From positions 310,001-374,000 of the forward strand of contig JANPZW010000004.1 of the NCBI GenBank assembly GCA_024707385.1: 64,000 nt of DNA, written 5' to 3'. The position numbers and the translations under genes are program-made. This stretch comes from Cellvibrionaceae bacterium (lineage in GTDB: Bacteria; Pseudomonadota; Gammaproteobacteria; Pseudomonadales; Cellvibrionaceae). Positions 34,061 through 46,295 of this stretch are shown in pieces. Numbering within the stretch: position 1 is the stretch's first letter; every line of letters starts with the position of its first letter. The notes below the pieces were generated by a model. It ran no database searches and was not told where the DNA came from. It worked only from the letters and a program-made list of their open reading frames with translations.

Positions 34061-36225
34061 CCGGCGATTTCCCGCTGCAGCGCCGCGTGCACACACTTCA
34101 ACAGGCCGTAGTTATACACTCCGCCCAACTCATCAAAAATCGGCCGCAATTTAATGGGCTCATCGGAATGGGCGAGCATCACATCGGTAATCAAATCCAA
34201 TTCTTCCTGCGCGAGAGTCACCACCTCCTCCAGGCGTAGCTGTCCCTGCTCAATCAGCGCGGCGGCGTGGCCGAAAATAGTGGATTCCGCCAACTCGCGC
34301 TGCTGGGCGACCTCCGCGACGGAATGCCCGGCGCGCAACAAGGTAAAGGTTTCGTGCTCACTCGCTTTGACCGAGATTTCGGTAGATGAGTTGTCTTCAT
34401 AGTGGCGCATGCTTTCTTTGTGCGCAGTGATGACGGCGAGAAACGGTTTGCCGTAGCGATCGAGTTTGCCCTGGCCGATACCGGAAATAGCACCCATGGC
34501 GTGTTCGGTTTCCGGTTGATGTCGCACCAGCTCCAGCAGGGTTGCATCGTGAAAAATTACATAGGGCGGCACGCCCTGATCCTGGGCGAATTTTTTGCGC
34601 AATTCCCGCAGGCGCTCCCAAAGCGCCTTTTCCGGTCCGTTGAGATTGCCTATGCCACTGCGGCTGCCGGATTTTTCCTTGCTTTTACTGCTGCTGGTTT
34701 TATCTTCGCGACGCAGCTCAATTGTCTCTTCACCTTTAAGCAATGCGCGGCATTTTTCCGTCAGCATAATGCCGCCAAAACCTTCCATATCCACCTGTAA
34801 ATAAGCCCGCGCGGCCAATTGGCGATACACCGAACGCCATTGCCCGGCATCCAGTTCGGTACCTATGCCAAAGGTGCTCAATTTTTGGTGGCCGAATTGT
34901 TCGACTTTGGGAGTCATTTTGCCGAGCAGAATATCTACCAGGTGATTTACACCGAATTTCTGTCCGCTGCGATAACAGCAGCTCAGTGCTTTTTGCGCTA
35001 CGACTGTGCCGTCGAACGTTTCCACCGGCGTAAGGCAGCTATCGCAATTGCCGCACGGCTTTGGCAGATCTTCGCCAAAATAAGCCAACAGGGCCTGGCG
35101 GCGGCAGGAGGTGATTTCGCAGAGGCCGAGCATGGCGTCGAGCCTTTGCCGTTCGATGCGCTTGTGCTCTTCAGAGCCGGGTGACTGTGTCAGCATCTGG
35201 CGCAGCTTTAAAACATCCTGCACCCCATACACCATCCACGCGGTGGCATTGGCGCCATCGCGGCCAGCGCGGCCGGTTTCCTGATAGTAGGATTCGATAC
35301 TTTTGGGTAGATCCAGATGGGCGACAAAACGCACGTCCGGTTTATCAATACCCATACCGAAGGCGATGGTGGCGACCATAATGAGGCCGTCGTCGCGCAG
35401 GAAACGCATCTGGTTTTCCTGCCGCTGCTGGCCGGATAAACCCGCGTGGTAGGGCAGGGCATTGAATCCCTGCTGTTGTAACCAATGTGCGGTCTCCTCC
35501 ACTTTTTTGCGCGATAAACAGTAGATGATGCCCGCATCCTCCGCGTGCTCGCTGCGCAAAAAGTGCAGCAATTGCTGGCGCGCATCCTGTTTGGCCTCAA
35601 TACGGTATTGGATGTTGGGCCGGTCAAAACTGGCGACGAACTGGCGCGCTTCCGCCAGTTGCAGCCGGCGGGCGATTTCGTTGCGGGTGCGGGCGTCCGC
35701 CGTGGCGGTGAGCGCAATCCGCGGCACCTCGGGAAACTGCTCGTGCAGCAAACTCAGTTCGAGATAATCCGAGCGGAAATCGTGCCCCCATTGGGATACG
35801 CAGTGGGCTTCGTCTATGGCGAACAGGGCGATTGGAAGGGTGTGCAACAAATCCAGCATGCGCGTCTGGATCAGTCGTTCCGGCGCTATATAAAGGAGTT
35901 TGATCTGGCCGCGGCGCAGGCGCTGCTCCACCGACCACTGTTCCTCCTGGCTGAGACTGGAATTCAGATAAGCCGCAGCAATGCCGAGTTGCGCCAGCGC
36001 GTTCACCTGATCTTGCATAAGTGCGATCAGCGGCGAAATCACCACCCCCACACCCTCGCGTACCAGTGCCGGGATTTGATAGCACAGAGATTTGCCGCCG
36101 CCGGTGGGCATCAGCACCAGGGCATCACCGCCCGTGCAAAGGGTGTCGACAATCTCCGCTTGTTCGCCGCGAAAGGCGGGGTAGCCGAAGGTGTTTTGAA
36201 GAATATGGAGGGCTGTATTGGTCAT
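34057..36225 (-). CDS. recQ: ATP-dependent DNA helicase RecQ
   Basis: A 722-residue 3'-5' DNA helicase for recombination and replication-fork repair. Motif 0 ([13 protein letters not shown]), Walker A ([10 protein letters not shown]), motif II ([16 protein letters not shown]), motif III (LTATAD) and motif VI ([12 protein letters not shown]) are intact. The RQC zinc cysteines ([16 protein letters not shown]), winged helix and an HRDC domain ([30 protein letters not shown]) follow. It is about 110 residues longer than the E. coli enzyme because of a C-terminal extension ([28 protein letters not shown]), which looks like the helix-turn-helix seen at the end of many RecQ proteins. It stands alone on the minus strand. 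Confidence 0.97.
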   Translation of the reverse strand: MTNTALHILQNTFGYPAFRGEQAEIVDTLCTGGDALVLMPTGGGKSLCYQIPALVREGVGVVISPLIALMQDQVNALAQLGIAAAYLNSSLSQEEQWSVEQRLRRGQIKLLYIAPERLIQTRMLDLLHTLPIALFAIDEAHCVSQWGHDFRSDYLELSLLHEQFPEVPRIALTATADARTRNEIARRLQLAEARQFVASFDRPNIQYRIEAKQDARQQLLHFLRSEHAEDAGIIYCLSRKKVEETAHWLQQQGFNALPYHAGLSGQQRQENQMRFLRDDGLIMVATIAFGMGIDKPDVRFVAHLDLPKSIESYYQETGRAGRDGANATAWMVYGVQDVLKLRQMLTQSPGSEEHKRIERQRLDAMLGLCEITSCRRQALLAYFGEDLPKPCGNCDSCLTPVETFDGTVVAQKALSCCYRSGQKFGVNHLVDILLGKMTPKVEQFGHQKLSTFGIGTELDAGQWRSVYRQLAARAYLQVDMEGFGGIMLTEKCRALLKGEETIELRREDKTSSSKSKEKSGSRSGIGNLNGPEKALWERLRELRKKFAQDQGVPPYVIFHDATLLELVRHQPETEHAMGAISGIGQGKLDRYGKPFLAVITAHKESMRHYEDNSSTEISVKASEHETFTLLRAGHSVAEVAQQRELAESTIFGHAAALIEQGQLRLEEVVTLAQEELDLITDVMLAHSDEPIKLRPIFDELGGVYNYGLLKCVHAALQREIAG

Positions 36226-36311
36226 GGCGGGGGAGTTTACCGGCTCGACCTGTGCAATGCATCAGAAACGCCCGGGTGTCCCGTAAATGGGTCGGCGAGC
36301 GGGATATACGA

Positions 36312-36338
36312 AAAAGGCCGGTTTTGAGCCGGCCTTTT
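36312..36338 (-). terminator. Rho-independent terminator
   Basis: AAAAGGCCGG and CCGGCCTTTT form a perfect 10-bp stem around a 7-base loop. Flanking A- and T-runs make it functional in either direction; it lies about 30 bases after the stop of the minus-strand DUF3300 gene. Confidence 0.9.
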
Positions 36339-36366
36339 ATGCTTCGTTCTAATCAGGCGTTTTTAA

Positions 36367-37998
36367 TCAGCGTTCGAACCGGCGCTGCTCCCCTTGGGGG
36401 GCGTGGTCGCGCTGACCGCGGTTGGGTTGCTCAAAACGCCGCTGTTCCTGGTGGTTGTTCCTGGGAGGTTGTACCCGCTCCTGGCGGGCGGGTTCAACGG
36501 CGCGGCGGGATTGCCAATCGCGATTGGCCTCCTGGCGGGGCTGGTTCTGCTCACGGCGCTCCACCGCTGCGGGTCGCTCCTTCTGTTGCGGCTGGCTGCG
36601 CGTGAACTGCTCGCGTCGAGTTTCCGCCTCAGCATTGTGTCGCGGACGCTCCGGCTGGCGGACTTCCCGATTGGCGTTATCGTCGCGCGCCCGCGGTTGG
36701 TCTCTGCGCTCAATCTGCCCCACGTGCGGTTGCGCTTGAGGATCGACTGCTCGTCTGGCTTCGCTGGGGCGATTGTCCTGATTGCTCGCGAGTCGTTCGC
36801 GCACCTGCTCAGCGCGGCGCTGACGATCCTCTTGGGACAATTCTCGGCGAGGGTTTTGCTCTCGCCCAGGATTTAGATCGCGCGCCGGGCCGGGGCGTTG
36901 CAGCTGGTCGCGACGCTCAACAGTTTTGTTCTCGGCCGGCCGTTCGCGGTTGCCATTGTGCAGTTCGCGGCCGTCTTTGCGAAATTCACGCGTGCCCTCG
37001 TTGCGCGGCGGAGCCGCATCGTGTCGGCGCTCGTCTCTATGACCCACGCGTCGGTCATCGCCACGCTGGTCAATTTTGCGGCGGTCGGCATCCCGATGTT
37101 CATTGCGCCATTCATTGCTGAAGCGGCGACCGCCATCGTGGTTGGCGTAACGCTGACGAACCGGCTCGCTGCGATAGACGATGTTGCGACGGTGCACCGG
37201 GTTGTGCTCCCAGTGGCGCGCACTGTGGTAATGGGCGATCTTGCGGCCACTGTGAAAGCGCGGGTGATGGTGATGATGGTGGTAGTCGATCACCACGACA
37301 CGTCGTTGCGGCCAGTGGACCGAGCTGAAGAAGAAGGTGGAGCCCAGGGATATACGCGGTCCCCAGTAAAAGCCGCCGACATGGACATAGCTCGTGGGTG
37401 CGTGCCAGTAGATGGGTGGATAGCTGTCCCACCACCAGGATCCGTAGACCACCCGGGTATCGTAATAGGGGACATAAACAACCCGCTCAACGGCGGGTTC
37501 GATGATGATGATCTGCTTCTCCCGCTGCACTTTGACGTGTTTCATTTTTTTCAGGCTGCCGGAGGCGTAGGCCTTTTCCCGCAGGTTTTGGATCGCGTCC
37601 ATGACGCGCCCTTCGTCCGCCAGAAATGCATCGCCAAGGTTCTGGGTCCAGTCCAGATCGTCACTCATGCGGGCGAGCAGGTCGGGAAAGGGCACCAGTG
37701 CCGCGACGCTCGGGTCCCACCCTTCCAGGGCCGCCGCATTCACTGCTGCTTCTGGCTCCAGGTGGCGATTGGCTCTCGCCCAGCGCTCCGCCTGCACCAC
37801 TTCCAGCGGATAAGTGGCGGCAATCAAGATGTGGGACAGCACCGTATCCGGGTAGAGCGCGATAGGGGCGAGCATCTGGTCCAGCTCAGCCCGGGTGAAC
37901 ACCGGATCGCTGGTCGTCACCACCCGGGTCTGTGCCTGCAGACCGCTGCACAGGGCCAGCATCCAGGCGCCGAAAACAATTGATATGAGGGCTTTCAT
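36367..37998 (-). CDS. DUF3300 family exported protein
   Basis: A 543-residue exported protein of unknown function. The start at 37998 has AGGAGAGG upstream and gives a signal peptide (ALISIVFGAWMLALCSGLQAQ). The conserved DUF3300 block spans about 30-260: ELDQMLAPIALYPDTVLSHIL, ATYPLEVVQAERWA, WDPSVAALVPFPDLLARM, and the aromatic VVYVPYYDTRVVYGSWWW..YPP. It holds a natural run of six histidines (37264-37281). From about residue 280 the protein is low-complexity, rich in Arg, Glu, Gln and Asn, and is likely disordered. The gene is monocistronic, with a strong terminator after it. Confidence 0.88.
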   Translation of the reverse strand: MKALISIVFGAWMLALCSGLQAQTRVVTTSDPVFTRAELDQMLAPIALYPDTVLSHILIAATYPLEVVQAERWARANRHLEPEAAVNAAALEGWDPSVAALVPFPDLLARMSDDLDWTQNLGDAFLADEGRVMDAIQNLREKAYASGSLKKMKHVKVQREKQIIIIEPAVERVVYVPYYDTRVVYGSWWWDSYPPIYWHAPTSYVHVGGFYWGPRISLGSTFFFSSVHWPQRRVVVIDYHHHHHHPRFHSGRKIAHYHSARHWEHNPVHRRNIVYRSEPVRQRYANHDGGRRFSNEWRNEHRDADRRKIDQRGDDRRVGHRDERRHDAAPPRNEGTREFRKDGRELHNGNRERPAENKTVERRDQLQRPGPARDLNPGREQNPRRELSQEDRQRRAEQVRERLASNQDNRPSEARRAVDPQAQPHVGQIERRDQPRARDDNANREVRQPERPRHNAEAETRREQFTRSQPQQKERPAAVERREQNQPRQEANRDWQSRRAVEPARQERVQPPRNNHQEQRRFEQPNRGQRDHAPQGEQRRFER

Positions 37999-38123
37999 AA
38001 AGGCCTCTCCTGCAGAGGTTGATCGAGTGCCGGTTCGCCCCGCTTGCGCGGATTTGACCGGATGGTGTCCGTTATAGGCACTGGCGCCTTAATTGGAGCT
38101 GAACTGTCGTTTGGACTTCAACG

Positions 38124-38150
38124 CCGCTCTGGAGTTTGATGCCAGAGCGG
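38124..38150 (-). terminator. Hairpin downstream of the YdiJ-like gene
   Basis: CCGCTCTGG and CCAGAGCGG form a perfect 9-bp stem around a 9-base loop, just after the stop of the minus-strand dehydrogenase gene. A T-run is lacking. Confidence 0.55.
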
Positions 38151-38157
38151 ATTCGTA

Positions 38158-41100
38158 TCACTGGCGGAGCTGCTGCAACAGCAGTTGGGCGGGGTGGGGG
38201 AGTTTGACGAAGGCTTCCCGTTTGGTCTGCGAGCGGCAGGAAAAGCCCGTGGCGGCCAGCCGGCCCTGATTGTCTGCGGACATGACCGGCCCGCGCCAGC
38301 TCTGCTCGAAGATCTTGCGAGAGGTTTCACGATTGGCGGATTCGTGACCATAGGTGCCGGACATGCCACAACAGCCGGTGGCCACCACTTCCAGCTTCTG
38401 CCCCAATGCCGTGAACACCTTTTGCCACGCGGCCACGGAGGTCGGAGCGTTGGTTTTCTCCGTGCAGTGCGGCATCAGGCGGAACACCCCATCTGCCTTG
38501 AACTGGGCTTTTTGCTGGCTCAAGTGTTCCTGGTGGTCCAGCAACCACTCCTGCAGCAACTGCACTTTCGGCGTAACGCCTTTGCCCAGGGCATATTCAT
38601 ATTCGCTGCGGAAGGTCAGCGTCATGGCTGGGTCCACCCCCACCAGGCTCACGTTCTCCGCCGCCAGCGCGCCGAGCAAATCCGCCTGCCGCTTGGCGAC
38701 TTTGCCAAACCAATGGAGGAAGCCATGCACATGCAGAGGTTTGCCGTTGGCTTTGAAGGGGGCGACCAATGGTTTGAAGCCGAGTTTGCGCAGCAGCAGG
38801 GCTATGTCCAGCACCAGCGGCGCTTCAAAATGGGAGGTAAAGGCGTCCTGCACGATCACGACGCATTTTTTCTTCTCGGCAAGGCTCAGATTGCGCAGAA
38901 GCGCAGGCGTGGCCAGCGGGATGTTTTCGTCTTTCAGCAGCTTCATCAGCGAGCGGGGCGAGACCTGCGGTGGATCTTCAAAACCCACTCCTTTCGATAA
39001 CGCCCAGCGGCTCAGCTTGTTTTGGGTCAGGCCGTTATAAAGCGCGGGAAACATGGCAGCCAGCGGCAAGGCAAATTCCAGCATGCCCACCAGATAATCT
39101 TTCATCGGCCGCAGATAGCGGGTGTGGTACAGCGCCAGGAATTTGCTGCGGAAGTTGGGTACGTCCACCTTGATCGGACACTGCCCGGTGCAGGATTTAC
39201 AGGCCAAGCAGCCAGCCATGGCGTTGTGCACTTCGTGGGAGAAGTCGTATTCCCCGCGCTTTTTGCCGCGGGTGTTGCGGATTTTCTCCGGCAGCTGCTT
39301 CAGCCCCTGAAAGAAACCCACCGGCTGCGCCAGAGCCGCGACCGGATCAAAGCCGCGGTCGTTGAGCTGTTTGATCCACTCGCGGATCAGCGAGGCGCGC
39401 CCTTTCGGCGAGTGAATGCGCTCGCGGGTCGCCTTCCACGAGGGGCACATGGCGTCCTGGAAATTCCAGTTGTAACAGAGGCCGTTGCCGTTGCAGTGCA
39501 CCGCTTCCTGAAAGCCGTTCCAGGTTTGCACCGCGATGGTCCGGTCGATCTGGCCGCGAGTTGTGACCTCATCGATTTTCAGCAGGGATTCCTCGGCGGA
39601 GGGCGTCGCGATTTTGCCGGGGTTGAGTTGGTTGTGCGGGTCAAAAGCCGCTTTGATGCGCTGCAGTTGCGGATAGAGCTCGCCGAAGAACTTGGGGGCG
39701 TATTCCGAGCGCACACCCTTGCCATGCTCGCCCCACAGCAGACCGTGGTATTTGTGGGTCAGCTCCGCGACTTGGTCGGAGATCACCCGCACCAGTTTTT
39801 CCTGCTGCGGGTCTTTCATATCAATGGCTGGGCGCACATGCAGAACACCCGCGTCCACGTGGCCAAACATGCCGTATTGCAACTGGTGGCTGTCCAGCAG
39901 CGCGCGCAGCTCGACAATGTAATCAGCCAGATTTTCCGGCGGCACCGCCGTGTCTTCAATAAACGGAATCGGCCGCGCTTCCCCCTGGCTGTTGCCCAGC
40001 AGACCCACGGCTTTTTTGCGCATGTTCCACAGGCGGTTCACCGCGGCGGCACCCCAGGCGATGCTGTGGCCCAGGCAGGCAGCGTTGCCTTCTGCGCCAT
40101 TGAGCGTGGCGACCAGACGGTCGATGCCGGCGCGCAGCTCTGCTTCATCATCGGCGGTGTATTCCACCAGGTTGATGCCCTGGATGCGCTGACTGTCCTC
40201 CGGGAAGAATTCCGCCACCTCGTGCCAGACGATATCGCCCTTGGCGAGGTTGAGCACCTTGGAATCCACGGTTTCGATACTGGTAGGCTGGGCCTGCATC
40301 AGCCGCTTGGCGTCGCGCAGGGCGCTGTTGAAGTTGTCGTACTGCACCACCGCAAGAGCGGCGAATTTGGGGATGGGAACGAGGTTGAGTTTGATCTCAG
40401 TGATAAACCCGAGGGTGCCTTCACTGCCGCAGAGAATATTGTTGAGGTTGAAACGGCCTTTCTCGTCGCGGATATGCGCCAGATCGTAGCCGGTGAGGCA
40501 GCGGTTCAAGGGGGGAAACTTGGCTTTGATCAGCGCGTGATGCTCTTTCTGCAGGTTGTTCACCAAGCGGTGGATCAAGCCTGTGCGGTCCTGCTGCTCG
40601 CAGGCCGCCTCCAGTTCCTCCTCTTCCAGCGCATGGGAGCGCAACACAGAGCCGTCCAACAAAACGGTGGTCAGCTCCAACACGTGATCCCGGGTTTTGC
40701 CGTATAGGCAGGAGCCTTGGCCGGAGGCATCGGTGTTGACCATGCCGCCGACAGTGGCGCGGTTGCTGGTGGACAGCTCCGGCGCAAAGAACAAACCGAA
40801 GGGCTTGAGCGCCGCATTTAACTGATCCTTCACCACACCCGCCTCGACGCGCACCCAGCGCTCGGCCTGGTTGATTTCGAGAATGCGATTCATATGGCGG
40901 GAAACGTCCACCACCAAACCGTCCGTCAGCGATTGCCCATTGGTGCCCGTGCCGCCGCCGCGGGGGAGAGCACCAGTTCGCGAAAGCGCTTTTCCTGGCT
41001 GAGGCTAGTGAGCACCACCAGATCGTCCAGATGGCGCGGATAGACAACTCCTTGGGGCAGCACCTGATAGATGGAGTTGTCCGTCGCCAGCACCGTGCGG

Positions 41101-41219
41101 TTGGCGTAGTCCGGGCAAATCTCCCCGGCGAACCCCCGCTTGCCAAGCTCCTGCAGGAAATCCAGATAAAGAGACTGAACCGGGGAGGTCTGGCTAATCT
41201 GAGGAATCATCGAAGTCAC
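38158..41219 (-). CDS. YdiJ-like FAD-linked oxidoreductase with Fe-S domain, frameshifted
   Basis: Two overlapping-in-homology frames make one protein of about 1020 residues, the length of E. coli YdiJ (1018), an FAD/Fe-S D-2-hydroxy-acid dehydrogenase. The first frame (41219 to 40926) ends ...RELVLSPAAAARAP; one more C in the run at 40962-40966 would give the expected FAD-binding SPRGGGTGTNGQSL and continue into the second frame (from 40917: VVDVSRHMNRIL..VEAGVVKDQLN). That frame holds the FAD-oxidase C domain, a CLACKSCTGQCP cluster motif and a C-terminal cysteine-rich CCG-type domain (VATGCCGMSGTYGHE). The lesion is a single-base loss in a homopolymer and looks like a sequencing error, though a true pseudogene cannot be excluded. 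Confidence 0.85.
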
Positions 41220-41320
41220 TGCTCAAGTGTCGTGCGGGCGGGCATTTTAGCGCCCCCCGGGGGGTATCCAATGTTTTGCGTGAGAAGTGCAAATTTAAGC
41301 GGGGATTTTAGAAAAAGAAC

Positions 41321-41592
41321 TCAACGATCCCGCAACCAAAACCGCCGCAATCTCCCAAACAGAAACCGGCTCTGGCCGATCAGTGCGATCACAAAGCCGA
41401 TGCCGCCCAGAATCAGGCCGCCGAGAACCACCAGTTCCTGTTGCACCGATGGCTCCATATAGCCGTTGGCGAGGAGCACCGTGCCGAGACCGGTGGCGAA
41501 GTAGATCAGGCTGCGCGGAATTGGCGGAAGGCGATTTCGGGAGGCGCAAAGTAGTAAGCCCGGATGGCTTTGCCCAGCCGTTGCACGATCAT
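41321..41592 (-). CDS. Small membrane protein, frameshifted
   Basis: I do not recognise the family. The ATG at 41592 overlaps the moaE stop. Frame 1 encodes MIVQRLGKAIRAYYFAPP and soon stops; a different frame then reads IPRSLIYFATGLGTVLLANG, a loop (YMEPSVQQE), and LVVLGGLILGGIGFVIALIG, two likely transmembrane helices, ending with a basic tail (RLRRFWLRDR). Adding one C in the CCC run near 41540 joins both into about 90 residues. The join is inferred from the continuous hydrophobic pattern and from similar lesions in neighbouring genes. Confidence 0.55.
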
Positions 41593-42043
41593 GGCGGGGC
41601 GGAGGGGTCGGTTTGCCAGGTGTCGGCGGCGGCCTGGTCGCTGTCTTTCGTGGCCACCCACTGATCGCCTTCGCGCTTCCAAAATGGCGCTTCGGTTTTG
41701 AGGAAGTCCATCAGAAATTCGCTGGCGGCAAACGCGGCTTTGCGATGGGCGGAACTGACGCCGACCAGGACGATTTGATCGCCCAGAGTTAAATGCCCGA
41801 TCCGGTGAATGATGGCGACTTTGAGCAGTGGCCAACGGCGCGCGCGCGCGCCACCAGATCGGCGAGGACTTTTTCCGTCATGCCCGCGTAGTGTTCGAGC
41901 CAGAGGCTTTTATTCTCACCGGCAAAATCCCGCACCCGGCCGACAAAGGTCACTACGGCGCCCGCGTCGGTGCCCTGGGCAAGTTCGCGGTATTCCGCAC
42001 CCTGGTCAAAATCCTCTGTCTGGATCTGAATCTTCGTTTGCAT
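41589..42043 (-). CDS. moaE: Molybdopterin synthase catalytic subunit MoaE, frameshifted
   Basis: Large subunit of molybdopterin synthase, which adds two sulfurs to precursor Z in molybdenum cofactor synthesis. ATG 42043 starts MQTKIQIQTEDFDQG; GAVVTFVGRVRDF and HYAGMTEKVLADLV are typical. At a GC-dinucleotide run (about 41839-41854) the frame breaks; the other frame continues RWPLLKVAIIHRIG, VLVGVSSAHRKAAF and KTEAPFWKRE with the conserved Lys residues, to a stop at 41589. Repaired length is about 150 residues, as in E. coli. A change of one lost or two gained bases would explain it. It follows moaC and moaD. Confidence 0.88.
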
Positions 42044-42062
42044 GGGCAATCACCAGAGCGGC

Positions 42063-42320
42063 TCAGCCGCCCGTGACCGGTGGAAAGAAGGCGACTTCGT
42101 CACCCGGCCTTACGGTATGGTCGAGTTTCACAATCTGTTGATTGACTGCGCAGCGCAGTTGACCACTTTTCAGCGCCTGCCATGATTCCTCGCGCTCCCG
42201 CAGCAATTGATCCCGCAGGGCTTGCACGGTGGTGGGCGATGCGACCTTGAAGGAGAGCGAGCGGCAGTTGAGCTGATCGGCGAGGGAGGCGAAAAACAGG
42301 ACCGTAACTGAGTCGCTCAT
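42063..42320 (-). CDS. moaD: Molybdopterin synthase sulfur carrier MoaD
   Basis: An 85-residue ubiquitin-like sulfur carrier. It ends in the required diglycine (FFPPVTGG), whose last Gly is thiocarboxylated and donates sulfur in the MoaD-MoaE complex; [13 protein letters not shown] is the classic C-terminal block. It overlaps the end of moaC by ATGA and lies just before moaE, so the three are coupled. Confidence 0.93.
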   Translation of the reverse strand: MSDSVTVLFFASLADQLNCRSLSFKVASPTTVQALRDQLLREREESWQALKSGQLRCAVNQQIVKLDHTVRPGDEVAFFPPVTGG

Positions 42321-42811
42321 ACTGGAGATTCCTGCGTTGCCTGCCAGTCGCCGGACCTGCCGCCACTTTTGGTCAGCAGCTTGGTGGGGCCGATGGTCAT
42401 GGTCTTATCGACGGCCTTGCACATGTCGTAGAGGGTTAAAGCCGCTACTGAGACAGCGGTAAGCGCCTCCATTTCCACGCCCGTCTGCCCGGAGAGGCCG
42501 CAGGTGGCTTGGATACGCACTTGGGAAAACTCCGGTTGCGCCTGCAGCTCCACATTGATTTTGCTCAGCATCAAGGGGTGGCACAGCGGAATCAGGTCGC
42601 TGCATTTTTTCGCCGCCTGGATGCCGGCGATGCGCGCAACGGCGAAGACATCGCCTTTTTTGTGACCGCCCTCCTGGATCAGCTTGAGCGTTTCCGCCGC
42701 CATGGTCACGAATGTTTCCGCTGTGGCGCTGCGCTGGGTAACAGCTTTGCCACCCACGTCGACCATATGGGCCTCGCCTTTGGCGTTTAAATGGCTCAGT
42801 TGATCGCTCAT
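42317..42811 (-). CDS. moaC: Cyclic pyranopterin monophosphate synthase MoaC
   Basis: A 164-residue enzyme of the first stage of molybdenum cofactor synthesis, forming cyclic pyranopterin monophosphate with MoaA (not in the window). Typical segments are [37 protein letters not shown] and [26 protein letters not shown], including the Lys and the CHP region of the active site. Length matches the family. It is the first gene of moaC-moaD-moaE. Confidence 0.96.
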   Translation of the reverse strand: MSDQLSHLNAKGEAHMVDVGGKAVTQRSATAETFVTMAAETLKLIQEGGHKKGDVFAVARIAGIQAAKKCSDLIPLCHPLMLSKINVELQAQPEFSQVRIQATCGLSGQTGVEMEALTAVSVAALTLYDMCKAVDKTMTIGPTKLLTKSGGRSGDWQATQESPV

Positions 42812-42842
42812 GGGTGTCTTTCCTTCTATAAAAACCGGCTGT

Positions 42843-45028
<2,186 letters not shown>

Positions 45029-45123
45029 TACCTTTTCTTTTTTTGAATCGAAATGAAATGAATTGTCAGCGCCGCAGGATGAGATTCAACCGGCGCGGGA
45101 TGGGAATTTTGCGGTGCGCCGGA

Positions 45124-45474
45124 TTAAAGCAGTTTTTCGTATTCCTCGGGCTTATAGCCGACGAGCAGTTGGCCTTTCATTTCCACCACCGGCCGCTTGA
45201 TCAGAGTGGGGTTGGCAAGCACCACCGCGGCGGCGGTTTTTCCCAGGGCGAGTTTCTGGTCTTTATCGCTTAATTGTTTCCAGGTCGTGCTGCGATTGTT
45301 GATCAGCGTATCCGCGCCCACCCGGTCGAGCCATTTTTGCAAAAGGTCTTTGCTGAGGCCATCTACGCGAAAATCGTGGAATTCGTAAGCGACTCCCCGT
45401 TCCTCAAACCAATCGCGGGCTTTTTTGACGCTGTCACAATTCTTGATGCCGAATAACACTGTCTTATCTGACAT
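45124..45474 (-). CDS. Spx/ArsC-family (YffB-like) thioredoxin-fold protein
   Basis: A 116-residue member of the ArsC/Spx/YffB family. ATG 45474 is chosen because TAGGAG lies 6 bases before it. It begins VLFGIKNCDSVKKARDWFEE: a single N-terminal cysteine in the family position, then EFHDFRVDGL and the late IKRPVVE motif. YffB-type proteins often sit beside dap genes in gammaproteobacteria, as here, but their reaction is not settled; arsenate reduction should not be assumed. Confidence 0.88.
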   Translation of the reverse strand: MSDKTVLFGIKNCDSVKKARDWFEERGVAYEFHDFRVDGLSKDLLQKWLDRVGADTLINNRSTTWKQLSDKDQKLALGKTAAAVVLANPTLIKRPVVEMKGQLLVGYKPEEYEKLL

Positions 45475-45599
45475 ACTCGCTCCTATTAACAGGTGCTGCA
45501 GGATAGCACAGGGTAATAAGCTGAAGAAAACCCGCAACTGAAGCGCTGGCGATGCCGCGAACGGCCCTAATCACAATGCGGATAGTCGCTTGCACAAAA

Positions 45600-45676
45600 G
45601 TTGTTTTTCACCAGGGTTATTTCAGTAAGGTTGTTTTAGCCAAGATCGTTTTAATTTGGATCGTTTTAACAATAGT
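45600..45676. repeat. Imperfect short repeats upstream of the CBS gene
   Basis: The pattern TTGTTTTAGCCAAGATCG / TTTTAATTTGGATCG / TTTTAACAATAG and two weaker copies upstream recur at about 15-17 bp. They lie before the CBS-domain gene and may be binding sites or slippage products. Confidence 0.45.
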
Positions 45677-45731
45677 ACGTAAACCGCCCGCCGAGAAACC
45701 GGCGCAGCCGAAGCGGGAAAGCGGGGATTGT

Positions 45732-46241
45732 ATGACGGATGCAGAGATTTTCGAGCGACTTGAAGATATCGGCGAATTGCGTCTTGCCGAATTGATGTCC
45801 ACCCAGGTGCTGACGGTATATGAAGGCTGGTCGATCAAACGGCTGGCGGCATTTTTCGTCAAACACAATATTTCCGGTGCGCCGGCAGTCGCCTCCGATG
45901 ATTCCCTGGTGGGGGTGGTGACCGAAGCGGATGTAATCCGCTTTGAGAGCAAAAGTCCGGCGGATGCGGAAATCCGCAAGATGGTGCAGTTTTACCTCGG
46001 CCCCAATTCCCCCGGCCTTACCCGGGCGGACATTCAGCGCCTCAAGGAGAGGGCCATCGAAACCTGCACGGTCAATGCCATCATGACCCCGCAGGTGTAC
46101 TCGTTGGACGAGAACGCAAGTGCCGCAGCGGGTTGCCGGTTTATGGTGGAAAAGGATATTCGCCGTTTGTTTGTCACCTCCCAGGGCCGGTTGATCGGTG
46201 TTGTCACCGCCATGGATTTTCTGCGGCGCATGGCAAAGTAA
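45732..46241 (+). CDS. CBS-domain pair protein
   Basis: A 169-residue protein made of two CBS domains, a Bateman module that binds adenine nucleotides. The ATG at 45732 has GGGG upstream; upstream in-frame sequence is repeat-like and not protein-like. CBS 1 shows LMSTQVLTVYEGWSIKRLAAFFVKHNISGAPVV-type signature (as ISGAPAVASDDSLVGVVTEADVI); CBS 2 shows IMTPQVYSLDENASAA, RRLFVT and LIGVVTAMDFLR. No catalytic domain is attached, so it probably regulates a partner. What it controls is unknown. Confidence 0.88.
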   Translation: MTDAEIFERLEDIGELRLAELMSTQVLTVYEGWSIKRLAAFFVKHNISGAPAVASDDSLVGVVTEADVIRFESKSPADAEIRKMVQFYLGPNSPGLTRADIQRLKERAIETCTVNAIMTPQVYSLDENASAAAGCRFMVEKDIRRLFVTSQGRLIGVVTAMDFLRRMAK

Positions 46242-46295
46242 AAGCGGCTTGCTTGCGTGGGCCGATAATTTTTGGCTCAATGCGCTGCCCGCGAA

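Noticed and set aside
45124..45474. Arsenate reductase
   Set aside because: The protein belongs to the broad ArsC/Spx/YffB fold and sits beside dap genes with no other arsenic genes, so the specific function is not supported.
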